Below are positions 17,081-27,182 of a stretch of 64,000 bases of DNA, piece by piece. This stretch comes from Microbacterium imperiale (GTDB lineage: Bacteria; Actinomycetota; Actinomycetes; Actinomycetales; Microbacteriaceae): NCBI RefSeq assembly GCF_017876655.1, contig NZ_JAGIOK010000001.1, forward strand, positions 1,736,001 through 1,800,000, in the 5' to 3' direction. Under the pieces are notes generated by a model that saw only the letters and a list, made by a program, of their open reading frames with translations, searched no databases and was not told the DNA's origin. The position numbers and the translations under genes were made by a program. Position 1 is the first letter of the stretch; each line of letters begins with the position of its first letter.

Positions 17081-17983
17081 TCAGCGGTAGCCCTTGCTGA
17101 GCACGGCCTCGGTGTCGGCGATGATACGCGCGGCCACCTCGTCGGGCAGGCGCAGGCGGGGCGGACGCGTCGTGATGTTGCTCAGCACACCGGCCACCTG
17201 CTGCGAGAGCTTGATGGCCTGCACGAACCAGGTCTTCGAGTCCCAGCGCAGCAGCGGGTGCAGGTCGCGGTAGATCTCGCGGGCGCGCACCCAGTCCTGC
17301 GGGTCGTCCGACGTCGACAGCGTGTACAGCTCGACCGTCGCGGCGGGGATCGCGTTGGGGTAACCGGCAACCCACCCGACGGCGCCGTTCAGACCGAGCT
17401 CGAACACGACGTCGTCCGACCCGATCGAGATGTCGAGGCCCGGCGCGAGCTCGCGGATCTCGTAGGCGTGACGGACGTCGCCCGAGAACTCCTTGACCGA
17501 GACGATCAGGCCTTCGTCGAACAGGCGGGCGAGCAGGTCGGGACGCAGGTCGACCTTCGTGTCGATCGGGTTGTTGTAGGCGAGGATCGGCAGCCCGACG
17601 GCCGCGACGCGGCGGTAGTGGTCGACGACCTCGTCGTCGCTCGCGCGGTACGCGTTCGGGGGCAGCAGCATGACGGCCGGGGCGCCGTTCTCTGCCGCGT
17701 GCTCGGCGAATCGCACGCTCTCGAGTGCGCCGTAGGCACCGACGCCCGGGATGACCGCCGCGCCATCCGCCGCCTCGACGGCGGTGAGGAAGACGCGCTT
17801 GCGCTCCTCGTCGGTGAGGGTCTGGTACTCGCCGAGCGAGCCGTTGGGGATGATGCCGGTCACCCCGTTGCTCGTCGTGAAACGGACGAGCTCGGCGTAC
17901 GCGTCGTAGTCGACGGAGAGGTCGTCGCGGAACGGCAGGGTGGTCGCGAGGTTGACGCCGTGCCAGGGCTTGCGGTCGGTCAT
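17081..17983 (-). CDS. DapA-family lyase, likely Delta1-pyrroline-4-hydroxy-2-carboxylate deaminase
   Basis: 300 residues, a DHDPS/NAL-superfamily TIM barrel. The Schiff-base Lys is in VSVKEFSGD near residue 164, the catalytic Tyr in LAYNNP near 135, and the substrate-carboxylate motif is NGSLGEYQTL. In this context it should open and deaminate Delta1-pyrroline-4-hydroxy-2-carboxylate to 2-oxoglutarate semialdehyde, the step between the dehydrogenase and the ALDH. The ATG overlaps the GH127 stop. A rare palindrome lies about 40-60 bases upstream, inside the end of GH127, and may make this the start of a separately controlled half-operon. Confidence 0.85.
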   Translation of the reverse strand: MTDRKPWHGVNLATTLPFRDDLSVDYDAYAELVRFTTSNGVTGIIPNGSLGEYQTLTDEERKRVFLTAVEAADGAAVIPGVGAYGALESVRFAEHAAENGAPAVMLLPPNAYRASDDEVVDHYRRVAAVGLPILAYNNPIDTKVDLRPDLLARLFDEGLIVSVKEFSGDVRHAYEIRELAPGLDISIGSDDVVFELGLNGAVGWVAGYPNAIPAATVELYTLSTSDDPQDWVRAREIYRDLHPLLRWDSKTWFVQAIKLSQQVAGVLSNITTRPPRLRLPDEVAARIIADTEAVLSKGYR

Positions 17984-20722
17984 GAGTCGTTCTCCGATCT
18001 GGCGGCGCGAGGCGCCGGTGTCAGTGCAATTGCAATGGTATCTGGTTTCGGGGCGGGGGGAAGAGTGAGACGGTTCCGTGGCTCTTCGTTGCCGGCACGG
18101 TCGACGGCGGCGAACTCGATGACCTGCTCGCGGTCGGTGAGCGCGCGGACGAACGCCTCCTGGAACGTCGCCCAGAAGGTGCCCTCACCCTCCCAGCGGA
18201 TGCCGTCGACGCCCGACACGTCGTCGGTCGCCACGAGGGTGATCTCGACGGCCGCGCCGAGGTCTTTCACCCGCGCCGTGCTCTGCGGCGGTGCGGTGTC
18301 GATCGACAGCTCGCGCCCCGCCGTGGTGGTGCGGCCCTCCCGGTCGGTCGCGCGCGCCTCGACCCGCACGACGCCCTCGCGATCGATGGCGACCGGGCCG
18401 TCGGCGGCGAGCCAGGCTCCGCCGTCGACGCGGACCTCGGCGCGAGCGTCCGCCGAGGTGCGCACCGCGATCGTCGGCGGCCGGGTGAACCACCCGGATG
18501 CCGCGGGGGCCGGGGTCACCGCGATCTCGAGGGTCGGCGGCATGGCGGCATCCGGTTCCGCCGCGGTCGCCGCGATGAATGCCTGCGCGCGGGCGGCCGC
18601 GTCCGCCACAGCGGGTGACGCTCCGAGCGCCTCGACGGCGGCGGTCACGATGGCCCGCGCCTCGGATCCGTTCACGAGAGCGCCCGCCAGCCCGTCGCGG
18701 CACACCGCGACGATCCGATCGAGCAGATCGGCGTCGTCCCGGGGTGCCGGCTCGGACCACAGGTCGTCCAGGAGCGAGGTGCCGTCGGTGCGTCGGCGGG
18801 CCGGGACGCCCGTGTCGACGCCGGCGAACCCGATCGTGGGGTCGACCGCGCGCCCGTACAGGTGATAGCGCTCGTCCGAGCCGTTCCACACCGGCTCGAA
18901 GCGCAACCCCGCGACCGGAACCGCGCCGGCCCCGGCGAGCGCGGCGGCGACATCCTCGACGTCGGCGCGGATCGCCCCCGCCGGCATGCGACGCCCGTCC
19001 CACGGCCGCTCGATCGCTGTCGTGCCACCGTCGCGGGCGACGAGGACATGCGGGCCGAACGCGAGACTGCGCAGCGCGGGGTCGTCGATCGTCGGTTCGG
19101 CCCGCAGCGTTGCGGGCAGCGTCAGCTCGACCGTGTCACCGTCGCGCCAGTCCTGCTCGACCGTCGCAAAGCCGCCGGCCGCGGGGGTGAGCGCGAGCTC
19201 GCCGACCACGACGCCGGCCTCGCCCGCCACCCAGTCGGGGATGCGCAGGTGCAGCCGCAGCCGAACCGGCTGCGGAGAGTCGACTTGCACGCGCAGCGTC
19301 ACCCGATCCGCGAAGGGATGCTCCTGCTCGATCGCGATGCGCAGTCCGCGCTCGGGCCAGCGCAGCTCGGCCGGTGTGTAGCGGGCCACCCACAGCTCGG
19401 CGCGGTCGCCCGACCCGGCGAAGAAGATGCCGCCGTGGTGGCCCACGTGGTTCTCGAGTCCGGTGCCGCCGCAGCAGGTGCCGATGTTGTCGTACTCGGG
19501 CAGCGCCCCCGCGTGCACGGGGAACATGTAGGTCACCTCGGGGCTCTCGTCCGAGAACACGTCACGGCGCGAGCCGAGGATGTGGTTGAGGCGCGCCCGC
19601 TCGGCGTACGCGAGGAAGCGGGGCTCGAGGGTGTGGGCGAACAGCAGCTCGGCCAGCTTCACCAGGTTGTAGGTCGCGCAGGTCTCGGCGTTGCGTCGTC
19701 CGATGTCGCCGGCGACGGTGCGGGCCGGACCCCACAGCTCGCTCTCGCCGGTGCCGCCGTGGGCGTACATCCGACCCGGCACGACCTGGTCGAAGATGCC
19801 GATCGCCGCGTCGAGGTAGCGGCGCTCGCCGGTGCGCTCGTACTCGTGGACGTAGCCGACGAGCTGCGGCAGGTGCTGGTTGGCGTGCATCCCGTCGAGG
19901 ATGTCGCGGCCCGCGGCCCCCGCATCGATGAGGTCGCGCTGATCGAACCAGCGGGCGGCCGCGAGGAAACGCGGCTCGTCAGCCACGACACTCAGGCGGG
20001 TCAGCGTCTCGTTCATCCCGCCGAACTCGCCGGCGATGTAGAGCGACCACATCCGCTGCCGCCGCTCGTTGTCGAGCTTCTCGAGCCGGCCCGCGACCCA
20101 GTGGCCCATCCGCGTGACGACGGTGAGCGCCTGCGCGTTCCCGGCCAGCTCGAACGCGTCGAGCAGCCCCGCCATGATCTTGTGGCACGTGTAGTACGGC
20201 GCCCAGATCTCGCCGTAGGGGGCGAAGTGCTCGAGGCGCGAGAACTGCCACTCGCCCGAGGCGCTGAGGAAGCCCGGATGGGAGTACCGGCCGGTCGCGG
20301 CGAGCGCCGCCTGCACCTCCGCCAGTCCCGAGACCATCTCGTCGACCTTCGCCCGCAGCAGCGGATCGTCCTCCGTCGCCCGCGGCGAGCGCGAGCATCG
20401 ACAGGAAGTGCCCCGCGTAGTGGCCGCGCAGCAGGTTGGCCGTCTGCGCGGCCTCGCGCCCGGGGTAGTCGTCCGGACCCCAGGCGTCCTCGGCGGGGTG
20501 GCCGAACCCCTCCCACGCTCCGGGCGGCTGGGCACCCCGGGTGTCGAGACCGGCGTTGGCGCGGAAGACCGCGAGCAGCCGGTCGACGGGATACACGCGG
20601 GCCAGGTGCAGCATCTGCTCGCGTGCCCGCGCGAAGGGACTGCGCGAGCTGAGCCGCACACTGCCGGGAGGGAACGGATGCGCGCGAGGCGCGGTCACGG
20701 TTTCTCCCACGGACGCGATCAT
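17980..20722 (-). pseudogene. GH127 (DUF1680) beta-L-arabinofuranosidase-family protein, frameshifted in this sequence
   Basis: The frame from 20722 encodes the natural N-terminus (MIASVGETVTAPRAHPFPPG ... ANLLRGHYAGHFLSMLALAA). The rest of the protein continues in the next frame (ATEDDPLLRAKVDEMVSG onward). One surplus base in the CCC run at 20379-20381 explains the shift; without it the gene encodes about 913 residues. The zinc-thiolate active site of GH127 is intact: ETC near residue 345-347 and TCC near 414-416, matching Glu338, Cys340, Cys417 and Cys418 of Bifidobacterium HypBA1. No signal peptide, so the enzyme is cytoplasmic. The C-terminal 150 residues form Ig/OmpL47-like modules. Expected role: removing beta-L-arabinofuranose from hydroxyproline glycopeptides. 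The downstream frame is otherwise clean, so a sequencing error or very recent mutation is likely. Confidence 0.8.
18024..18036. promoter_or_regulatory. Palindrome TGCAATTGCA before the catabolic half of the operon
   Basis: GTGCAATTGCAAT lies inside the last codons of GH127, about 42-60 bases before the dapA-like start. The codons it uses (ATT, GCA, with AAA and GAT just before) are rare in the surrounding gene, which suggests the DNA sequence itself is constrained. The same 10-bp palindrome occurs before the importer gene, so it is a candidate GntR operator. Confidence 0.55.
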
Positions 20723-22161
20723 CCGCGCTGCCCCAGCTGAGCCTGCGTCCACGCCTCGACCTCGCCCGCCGCGATCGGCAGCGCCGCGGACAGCACCTCC
20801 GAACCGGCGTCGGTCACGAGGACGTCGTCCTCGAGGCGCACGCCGATGCCGCGGAGCTCCGGCGGCAGCGTGAGGTCGTGGGCGTGGAAGTAGAGCCCCG
20901 GCTCGACCGTCATGACGACCCCGGGCTCGAGTGCGGCGCCCATGTAGTCCTCGTAGTGGGCCTGGCTGCAGTCATGCACGTCGAGCCCGAGGTGATGGCC
21001 GATGCCGCAGGCGAGGTACCGGCGATGCTGCTGCCCCGCGGGCGAGAGCGCCTCGTCGACCGACACCGGCAGCAGCCCCCAGTCGTGCAGGCCCTGCGCG
21101 ACGACCTCCATCGCCGCGAAATGGAAGTCGAGGTACTCCACGCCGGGACGGATGCGGTCGAGCCCCGCGCGATGCGCCTTCTCGACCAGGTCGTGCACCT
21201 CGCGCTGCGCCGCCGAGAAGCGTCCGCTCGCCGGTACGGTGCGGGTGACGTCGGCGGTGTAGAGCGACCGGGCCTCGACCCCCATGTCGAGCAGCAGGGC
21301 GGCGTCGGGATCGATGTCGCCGTCGCAGCGCACCCAGTGCAGGATCGGGGCGTGGGCACCCGAGCCGACGATCGTGGAGTAGCCGGGGCCGTTGCCGAAG
21401 GTGCGGGCGTGCCGGTCGAAGGTGCCCTGCAGCCAGCGCTCTCCGAGCCCCTCGGCGACGGCCCGCGGCACCTCGGCGACGACCGCCGCGAAGCCGGCGA
21501 CGGTCGCGTCGACCGCCTCGCGCAGCTGTGTGATCTCCCACGCGTCCTTGACCATCCGCAGCCGCGACAGCGTGCTCTCGAGCTCGGCCGACACCTCCGC
21601 GCCGGCGGTCGCGGCGAGGGTCGACGCCGATCGCGCCGCCCACGCTCCCCGCAGGTCGCCGTGCCGGGCGGCGAGGGCGTCGAGCGGTTCCACGACGACG
21701 CCGAGAGCCTCGCCCCACTCGGGCAGCCCGGCAGACGGGCCGACCCACAGCTCGCCGTGGTTGGCGTCGGCGAAGAAACCCGTATCGCCGGGACGGAAGG
21801 GCGGCGGCAGGTAGAGCACCGGGTCGTGCCCGCCCGGCACGGCCCACATCACCAGCACGGCGCCCTCGACCTGGCACCCGGTGAGCCAGACGAAGCTGCT
21901 GTCGGCCCGGAACCCGTAGTGGGCGTCGTCGTTGCGGACGGGCGCGTGCCCCGCGGCGGCGACGAGCGTGCGCCCGGGCAGGGCCGCGCTCAGCCGCTCG
22001 CGGTGGACGGATGCCGCCGCCGCGGCGCCCGGCGGCAGATCAGGGGCCGTTCGCACGTCGGCCCAATCGCGGGCGATGAAGGCGGTGAAGGCGGGCACCT
22101 GCCCGAGGCGCGGGTACCGCGTCCCCGCGTAGGGCGGGCGCAGGGCGTCGGTGCCGGTCAT
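20719..22161 (-). CDS. M24-family Xaa-Pro aminopeptidase-like metallopeptidase
   Basis: 480 residues. N-terminal aminopeptidase P-like domain (residues ~1-210) followed by the pita-bread catalytic domain. The five metal ligands are visible in order: LLLDMGVE, YTADVTRT, GIGHHLGLDVHD, TVEPGLY and VRLEDDV. Such enzymes remove an N-terminal residue preceding proline or hydroxyproline. No signal peptide, so it works on imported peptides. It overlaps both the S33 peptidase gene and GH127 by four bases. In this operon it would free residues N-terminal to Pro/Hyp. Confidence 0.9.
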   Translation of the reverse strand: MTGTDALRPPYAGTRYPRLGQVPAFTAFIARDWADVRTAPDLPPGAAAAASVHRERLSAALPGRTLVAAAGHAPVRNDDAHYGFRADSSFVWLTGCQVEGAVLVMWAVPGGHDPVLYLPPPFRPGDTGFFADANHGELWVGPSAGLPEWGEALGVVVEPLDALAARHGDLRGAWAARSASTLAATAGAEVSAELESTLSRLRMVKDAWEITQLREAVDATVAGFAAVVAEVPRAVAEGLGERWLQGTFDRHARTFGNGPGYSTIVGSGAHAPILHWVRCDGDIDPDAALLLDMGVEARSLYTADVTRTVPASGRFSAAQREVHDLVEKAHRAGLDRIRPGVEYLDFHFAAMEVVAQGLHDWGLLPVSVDEALSPAGQQHRRYLACGIGHHLGLDVHDCSQAHYEDYMGAALEPGVVMTVEPGLYFHAHDLTLPPELRGIGVRLEDDVLVTDAGSEVLSAALPIAAGEVEAWTQAQLGQRG

Positions 22162-23447
22162 CGCTTCTCTCCTCCGCGGTCGCGCACGAGCTCTCGCAGC
22201 CGGGTGAACGTCCGGCCCGAACCGATCCCGTCGTGCTCGAACTCATTGGTCACCCACGACTGCGCGTTGCCGATGCGGGACAGCGTGTCGAGCTGCAGGC
22301 CCGCGTCGACGTACATGTCGTCGAAGTACACGGCGGCGGCGAGCGGCACGTCGTTCGCCGCGAGGCGCTCGGCGTCGTACAGCGGCGTCCAGTCGGTGCG
22401 CTCGGCGAGCGCGTGCACGGCGCCGCGGAAGCCGCGGAGCAGCCGCACCTCGTCGAACATCCATGGGAACGCCATCTCGCCGGTGAACAGCAGGGGCCGC
22501 CGGTCCTCGTCGAACTCCGGGCGCCGATCGCGCTCGTGCTGCGCCGCCCAGGCGGTCGCGCCGCTGCCCGGGTCGCCGTAGATCGACTCCTGCAAGGTCC
22601 AGAACAGCGGGTTGCCCGCGCTGGAGCTCAGGGCCTGCACGTCGGCGAGGAAGGCCTCCGAGAATCGGCCGGGACGCGCGAACGCTCGCTCGACGAGCCA
22701 GTGCAGCCGCTCGTGCCCGGGCTTCATCCCCAGGTCGATGCCGAGCGACTGGAAGCGGTGGACGGTGAGGACGTCGCCGTCCGGCAGGACCACGTCGCCC
22801 TCCGCGATGCGGTCGGCGATGCGCGTGATCGCCTCGGCGTCTCCGGGGAAGCGCCGGTACAGCTCGGCGGTCTTCGCCGCGACGCGGTCGAAGGTGCGGG
22901 CGTAGACCTCGGCGGCGCGGGGCGGGGTACCCGGGATGCCGCCGCAGACGTAGCAGGCGGTGAGGGCCCGCGGGGCCTGCGACAGGTAGGTCAGCGTGAG
23001 GAAGCCGCCGTAGCTCTGCCCGAGCGTCGCCCAGCGGCGGCCGCCGTACAGCGTCTCGCGGACGTGCTCGAGGTCGCGCACGATCGAATCGGCGCGGTGC
23101 AGCGCGAGCAGGTCGGCTCCGGCGGCGGCGTCGAGTCCCGCGACGTCGACGGCCTCGAGCGGCGTGCTGCCGCCGGTGCCGCGCTGATCGACGAGCACCA
23201 CGCGGTAATCCCGCAGCGCCTCGTCGACCCAGCCGTCGCGGCGCAGGGGCCGCGGGTTCGCGCCTCCCGGTCCGCCCTGGAGGTACACCAGCAGCGGCAG
23301 GTCGTCGCGGGCGCGATCGGGGTCGACGAGCTCGCGCACCAGCAGCTCGATCGTGCCCGCGGCATCCGTGTCGGCACGCCAGTCGAGGGGGACGTCGATG
23401 CGTCGCTCGGCGACGCGGATGCCGGGCAGGTGGTACTCGACGGTCAT
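22158..23447 (-). CDS. S33-family alpha/beta-hydrolase, prolyl aminopeptidase-like
   Basis: 429 residues. Oxyanion-hole motif QGGPGG near residue 60, DQRGTGGS near 90, nucleophile elbow GQSYGGF near 143, and a C-terminal segment with DDMYVD and EFEHDG supplying the likely acid and His. This is the layout of proline iminopeptidases, which release N-terminal Pro (some also Hyp). Cytoplasmic. Translationally coupled to the ABC ATPase upstream and to the M24 peptidase downstream. The ATG at 23447 is used because it gives the ATGA overlap seen throughout this operon. Confidence 0.88.
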   Translation of the reverse strand: MTVEYHLPGIRVAERRIDVPLDWRADTDAAGTIELLVRELVDPDRARDDLPLLVYLQGGPGGANPRPLRRDGWVDEALRDYRVVLVDQRGTGGSTPLEAVDVAGLDAAAGADLLALHRADSIVRDLEHVRETLYGGRRWATLGQSYGGFLTLTYLSQAPRALTACYVCGGIPGTPPRAAEVYARTFDRVAAKTAELYRRFPGDAEAITRIADRIAEGDVVLPDGDVLTVHRFQSLGIDLGMKPGHERLHWLVERAFARPGRFSEAFLADVQALSSSAGNPLFWTLQESIYGDPGSGATAWAAQHERDRRPEFDEDRRPLLFTGEMAFPWMFDEVRLLRGFRGAVHALAERTDWTPLYDAERLAANDVPLAAAVYFDDMYVDAGLQLDTLSRIGNAQSWVTNEFEHDGIGSGRTFTRLRELVRDRGGEKR

Positions 23448-24328
23448 GATGCCTCCGGGCGGGTCTCGGGGGCGCGCGCCGCGCGACGCCGGGCGTTCTC
23501 GGCGGCGCGGCGACGGCGGTCCCATTCGGGGTTGATGCGCGGCACGGCCGCGAGCAGGGTGCGGGTGTACTCGTGCTGCGGGTTCTCGAAGATGCGGTCG
23601 CGTTCGCCCGTCTCGACGATCGAGCCACGGCTCATCACCGCGATGCGGGTGGCGATCTGCCGGACGACCGCCAGATCGTGCGCGATGAACAGGTAAGCGA
23701 ATCCCTCGTCGCGCTGCAGCGACGTGAGGAGGTTCACCACCTGCGCCTGCACCGACACGTCGAGGGCCGACACGGCCTCGTCGCAGATGACGAGCTTCGG
23801 GCCGACGGCGAGGGCTCGGGCGATCCCGATGCGCTGCGCCTGCCCGCCGGAGAACTGCGCCGGGTAGCGGTCGGAGTGGTCGGGGTTGAGACCGACGCGC
23901 TCCATGAGCGAGCGGGTGAAGGCGCGCGCGCCGCCGGGGACCTTTCGGTTCTGGTAGCGCAGCGGCGCGGTCACGAGACGCTCGACCGTGTGCTTGGGGT
24001 TGAGCGACGAGTACGGGTCCTGGAAGATCACCTGCACGTCGCTGCGGAAGGCGAGCAGGTCGCGTCCCTGCAGCCGGGTGACGTCGCGGCCCTCGAACTC
24101 GATCGTGCCGGCGGTCGTCTCCATGAGGCGGGCCACGAGCCGCGCGACGGTCGACTTGCCCGAGCCGGACTCGCCGACGAGGGCGAGGGTCTCACCGCGG
24201 CGGATGTCGAGGTCGACCTCGTCGACCGCGCGGAACCGGCTGCTGCGCGAGAAGAGCGCGCCGCCCGAGCTCGTGAACTCCTTGACGAGTCCGGTGGCCC
24301 GGCACAGCGGGGCGGTGTGCTCGGTCAT
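23444..24328 (-). CDS. Peptide ABC transporter ATP-binding protein (DppF/OppF-like)
   Basis: 294 residues. Walker A GESGSGKST near residue 53, Q-loop in FQDPYSSLNPKHTV, signature FSGGQAQRIGIARAL, Walker B LVICDEAVSALDVS. The C-terminal segment with HEYTRTLLAAVPRINPE is the oligopeptide/dipeptide importer-specific extension. Pairs with the next ATPase to energise the DppB/DppC pore. The extreme Ala/Arg-rich tail is poorly conserved. Overlaps both neighbours. Confidence 0.92.
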   Translation of the reverse strand: MTEHTAPLCRATGLVKEFTSSGGALFSRSSRFRAVDEVDLDIRRGETLALVGESGSGKSTVARLVARLMETTAGTIEFEGRDVTRLQGRDLLAFRSDVQVIFQDPYSSLNPKHTVERLVTAPLRYQNRKVPGGARAFTRSLMERVGLNPDHSDRYPAQFSGGQAQRIGIARALAVGPKLVICDEAVSALDVSVQAQVVNLLTSLQRDEGFAYLFIAHDLAVVRQIATRIAVMSRGSIVETGERDRIFENPQHEYTRTLLAAVPRINPEWDRRRRAAENARRRAARAPETRPEAS

Positions 24329-25215
24329 GCGATCTCCTCCTCGGCGAGGACCGGGATGTCGGTCGTGCGCAGCTGCCCGATCGCGTCGTCGATGCGCGGC
24401 ACGGCGTCGAGCAGGCGCCGCGTGTACTCCTCCTGCGGATCGCTGAAGACGTCTTCGACCGAGCCGCTCTCGATCATGCGGCCCGCGCGCATGACCACGA
24501 TGTGCTCGGTGACCTCGCTCACGACGGCCAGGTCGTGGGTGATGAGGATGAGCCCGGCGCCGGTGTCGCGACGGATCTCGGCGAGCAGATCGAGGATCTG
24601 CGCCTGCACCGTCACGTCGAGGGCCGTCGTCGGCTCATCCGCGATGATCAGCTCGGGCTCCATGCTCAACGCCATCGCGATCATGATGCGCTGCCGCATG
24701 CCGCCCGAGAACTGATGCGGGTAGTGGTCGACGCGCTTCGCGGCATCCCGGATGTGCACGCGTTCCATCGCCTCGATCGCCACCCGCCGCGCCTCGCGGC
24801 GCGAGACGCCCGAGCGGTGCGACCGATAGGCCTCCGCGATCTGCGTGCCCACCGTGTAGTACGGGTTCAGCGACGACAGCGGGTCCTGGAAGATCATCGC
24901 GATCCGGTCGCCGCGCACGTGCCGCATCTCGCGGGAGGGCAGCGTCAGCAGGTCTCGACCGTCGAAGCCGACCCTCCCCGAGGCGGTGCCGCCCTTCGGC
25001 AGCAGACCCATGACGGCGAGGCTGGTCATCGACTTGCCCGATCCCGACTCGCCGACGATGCCCAGCGCACCGCCGCGGGGCACCGCGAAGCTCAGGCCGT
25101 CGACGACGCTGACCGCGCCGCCGGCCGTGCGGAACTGCACCGTGAGGTCGTCGACCCGCAGCAGGTCGTCGGACGAAGCGGGCGTGGTCGTCATCGGCAT
25201 CCCTCCGCCGGTCAT
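24325..25215 (-). CDS. Peptide ABC transporter ATP-binding protein (DppD/OppD-like)
   Basis: 296 residues. Walker A GESGSGKSM near residue 50, QDPLSSLNPYYTVG, signature FSGGMRQRIMIAMAL and Walker B LIIADEPTTALDV. The end QEEYTRRLLDAVPRID is the peptide-importer extension. The start at 25215 (MTGGGMPMTTTP) is chosen because it overlaps the DppB stop by four bases; an internal Met six codons later is possible. Confidence 0.92.
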   Translation of the reverse strand: MTGGGMPMTTTPASSDDLLRVDDLTVQFRTAGGAVSVVDGLSFAVPRGGALGIVGESGSGKSMTSLAVMGLLPKGGTASGRVGFDGRDLLTLPSREMRHVRGDRIAMIFQDPLSSLNPYYTVGTQIAEAYRSHRSGVSRREARRVAIEAMERVHIRDAAKRVDHYPHQFSGGMRQRIMIAMALSMEPELIIADEPTTALDVTVQAQILDLLAEIRRDTGAGLILITHDLAVVSEVTEHIVVMRAGRMIESGSVEDVFSDPQEEYTRRLLDAVPRIDDAIGQLRTTDIPVLAEEEIA

Positions 25216-26210
25216 GCGCGCGCCGCCGTCCGGACGCGCGGGTCGATCGCGGCGTAGAGCAGGTCGACGACGAGGTTGCCGACGATCACGAAGAACGCCG
25301 ACAGCAGCGTCACCGCCATGATGACCGGCTGGTCGTTCGACGAGATCGAGTCGGCGGTCAGCTTGCCCACGCCGTTGAGTCCGAACACGGTCTCGGTGAT
25401 GACGGCACCGCCGAGCAGACCCGCGACGTCCATGCCGAAGATGGTCACGATGGGCGTGAGCGCGGGCCGCAGCGCGTGGCGGCGCCAGACGAGGCTCGGA
25501 CGCAGGCCCTTCGCGTGCGCGCTGCGGACGAAGTTCTCCTGCAGCGTGTCGATGACGTTGGCGCGCGTGAGCCGCGTGTACACCGCCGCGTAGCCGACGG
25601 CCAGCACGATCCACGGCATGAGGAAGTTCAGGAACCAGCGCGCCGGGTCGTCGCCGAAGGGCACCGCCTGAGGGAAGGGCAGCCAGCCCAGCGAGACCAC
25701 GAGGACGAACTGCAGCGCGAGGGCGAGCACGTAGTTGGGGATCGACATCGAGCCGAGCGTGAGGCCCGCGACGAACCGGTCGGCGAAGCGACCCTCGCGC
25801 ACGGCGCTGAGCACGCCGCCGACGACACCGCCGACGAGCCAGAGCACCGCGGCGCCGATCGCGATCGTCGCCGAGATCGGCAGCCGCTGCACGATCATGT
25901 CGCCGACGAGCTGGCCCGTCTGGAACGAGTAGCCCAGGCACGGGGCCCCGCACACGACGGTGGCGCCGGCGACCTCGTACTCGCGGCCGACGAACAGGCC
26001 CGACAGGTACGTGAAGAACTGCGTGAGGAAGGGCTGGTCGAGGCCGAGGTTCGCGCGGATCTGGTCGATGCGCTCGGGCGTGCAGTTCTTGCCGCAGATC
26101 TGCACCGCGGGGTCGGGCGAGAGCACGAAGAAGATCACGAAGGTGAACAGGGTCACCAGGAACAGCACGACCGCCATGCCGGCGACGCGCGAGAGGACGA
26201 AGCGGGTCAC
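25212..26210 (-). CDS. Peptide ABC transporter permease (DppB-like)
   Basis: 332 residues with six membrane helices. The N-terminal helix is followed by a long outer loop with CGKNCTPERIDQIRANLGLDQP, a DppB hallmark, here with two Cys plus a further Cys pair (VVCGAPCLG) that may form external disulfides. The EAA loop reads FVRSAHAKGLRPSLVWRRHA. GTG start at 26210 overlaps the DppC stop. Confidence 0.92.
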   Translation of the reverse strand: MTRFVLSRVAGMAVVLFLVTLFTFVIFFVLSPDPAVQICGKNCTPERIDQIRANLGLDQPFLTQFFTYLSGLFVGREYEVAGATVVCGAPCLGYSFQTGQLVGDMIVQRLPISATIAIGAAVLWLVGGVVGGVLSAVREGRFADRFVAGLTLGSMSIPNYVLALALQFVLVVSLGWLPFPQAVPFGDDPARWFLNFLMPWIVLAVGYAAVYTRLTRANVIDTLQENFVRSAHAKGLRPSLVWRRHALRPALTPIVTIFGMDVAGLLGGAVITETVFGLNGVGKLTADSISSNDQPVIMAVTLLSAFFVIVGNLVVDLLYAAIDPRVRTAARA

Positions 26211-27181
26211 GCGCGCACCTCCGTGCTGCCCACGAGCGCGCGGATGCGGTCGCCGAGGGTCGTGAAGGAGAGCACGAGCAGGAACAGGAACGCGCCCGGG
26301 ATGAGGAAGTACATCGGGTCGACGGCGTACCAGGGCGCCGCCGACGCGATCATCTGGCCCCAGCTGGGGGTCGGCGGCACGACCCCCACGCCGAGGAACG
26401 ACAGCCCCGCCTCGGTGCCGACGTACCCCGGAACGGCGAGCGTGGCCATCACGATGATCGTCGACGAGAGGTTCGGCAGGATCTCGCGGAAGATGATCTG
26501 CACGCTCGAGGCTCCCGACGCCCGGGCCGATTCGACGAACTCGCGCTCCTTGAGCGAGAGCGTCTGCGAGCGCACGATGCGGGCGAGGTAGGGCCAGCCG
26601 AACAGCGAGATGACGACGACGAGCAGCAGCACGCGGTTGTCGGCGGGGAGCGCCGAGAGGATCGCGATCATGAAGATGAGCGCGGGGAAGGCCATGAGGA
26701 ACTCCATGACCCGCGAGATGACCGTGTCGACCCAGCCGCCGAGGTAGCCCGCCAGCATCCCGAACACGACGCCCAGGACGGTCGTCAGCAGAGTGGCCGA
26801 CAGCGCCACCGTCATCGACACCTGCGCGCCGTAGACGATGCGCGCGAAGATGTCGCGGCCGTTGCCCGGCTCGACGCCGAACCAGTGCTCGGCGCTGATG
26901 CCGCCGAGCGGGCCGATCGGGATCGCGCCCATGTTCGGGTCGATCGCGCTCTGGTCGAACTCGTACGGTGACCAGCCACTCAGGCGCACGATCAGGGGGG
27001 CGAAGACGGCCATGAGCAGGACGAGCACGATGTACCCGAGCGAAAGCATCGCGGGGACGTCGGTGAGGAAGCCTCTGAGGAGTTTCCGGCCGGACGCCGG
27101 GTGGGATTCCACGGACTCGTCGAGTGTGGAATCACCGCCCGGAGTGGCCTCGACCTCGAGGGGGGCCGAGCTGAAGGTCAT
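26207..27181 (-). CDS. Peptide ABC transporter permease (DppC-like)
   Basis: 324 residues. A cytoplasmic N-terminal tail of about 35 residues, first helix at MLSLGYIVLVLLMAVFAPLI, then the DppC-specific extracellular segment with EHWFGVEPGNGRDIFAR. The EAA loop is FVESARASGASSVQIIFREI. Six helices in total. Starts one base after the substrate-binding protein's stop, so the two are cotranscribed and probably coupled. Confidence 0.92.
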   Translation of the reverse strand: MTFSSAPLEVEATPGGDSTLDESVESHPASGRKLLRGFLTDVPAMLSLGYIVLVLLMAVFAPLIVRLSGWSPYEFDQSAIDPNMGAIPIGPLGGISAEHWFGVEPGNGRDIFARIVYGAQVSMTVALSATLLTTVLGVVFGMLAGYLGGWVDTVISRVMEFLMAFPALIFMIAILSALPADNRVLLLVVVISLFGWPYLARIVRSQTLSLKEREFVESARASGASSVQIIFREILPNLSSTIIVMATLAVPGYVGTEAGLSFLGVGVVPPTPSWGQMIASAAPWYAVDPMYFLIPGAFLFLLVLSFTTLGDRIRALVGSTEVRA

Positions 27182-27182
27182 G

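Noticed and set aside
20379..20381. Programmed ribosomal frameshift in GH127
   Set aside because: No slippery heptamer or downstream structure is evident, and GH127 genes are not known to use recoding; an error or mutation is simpler.
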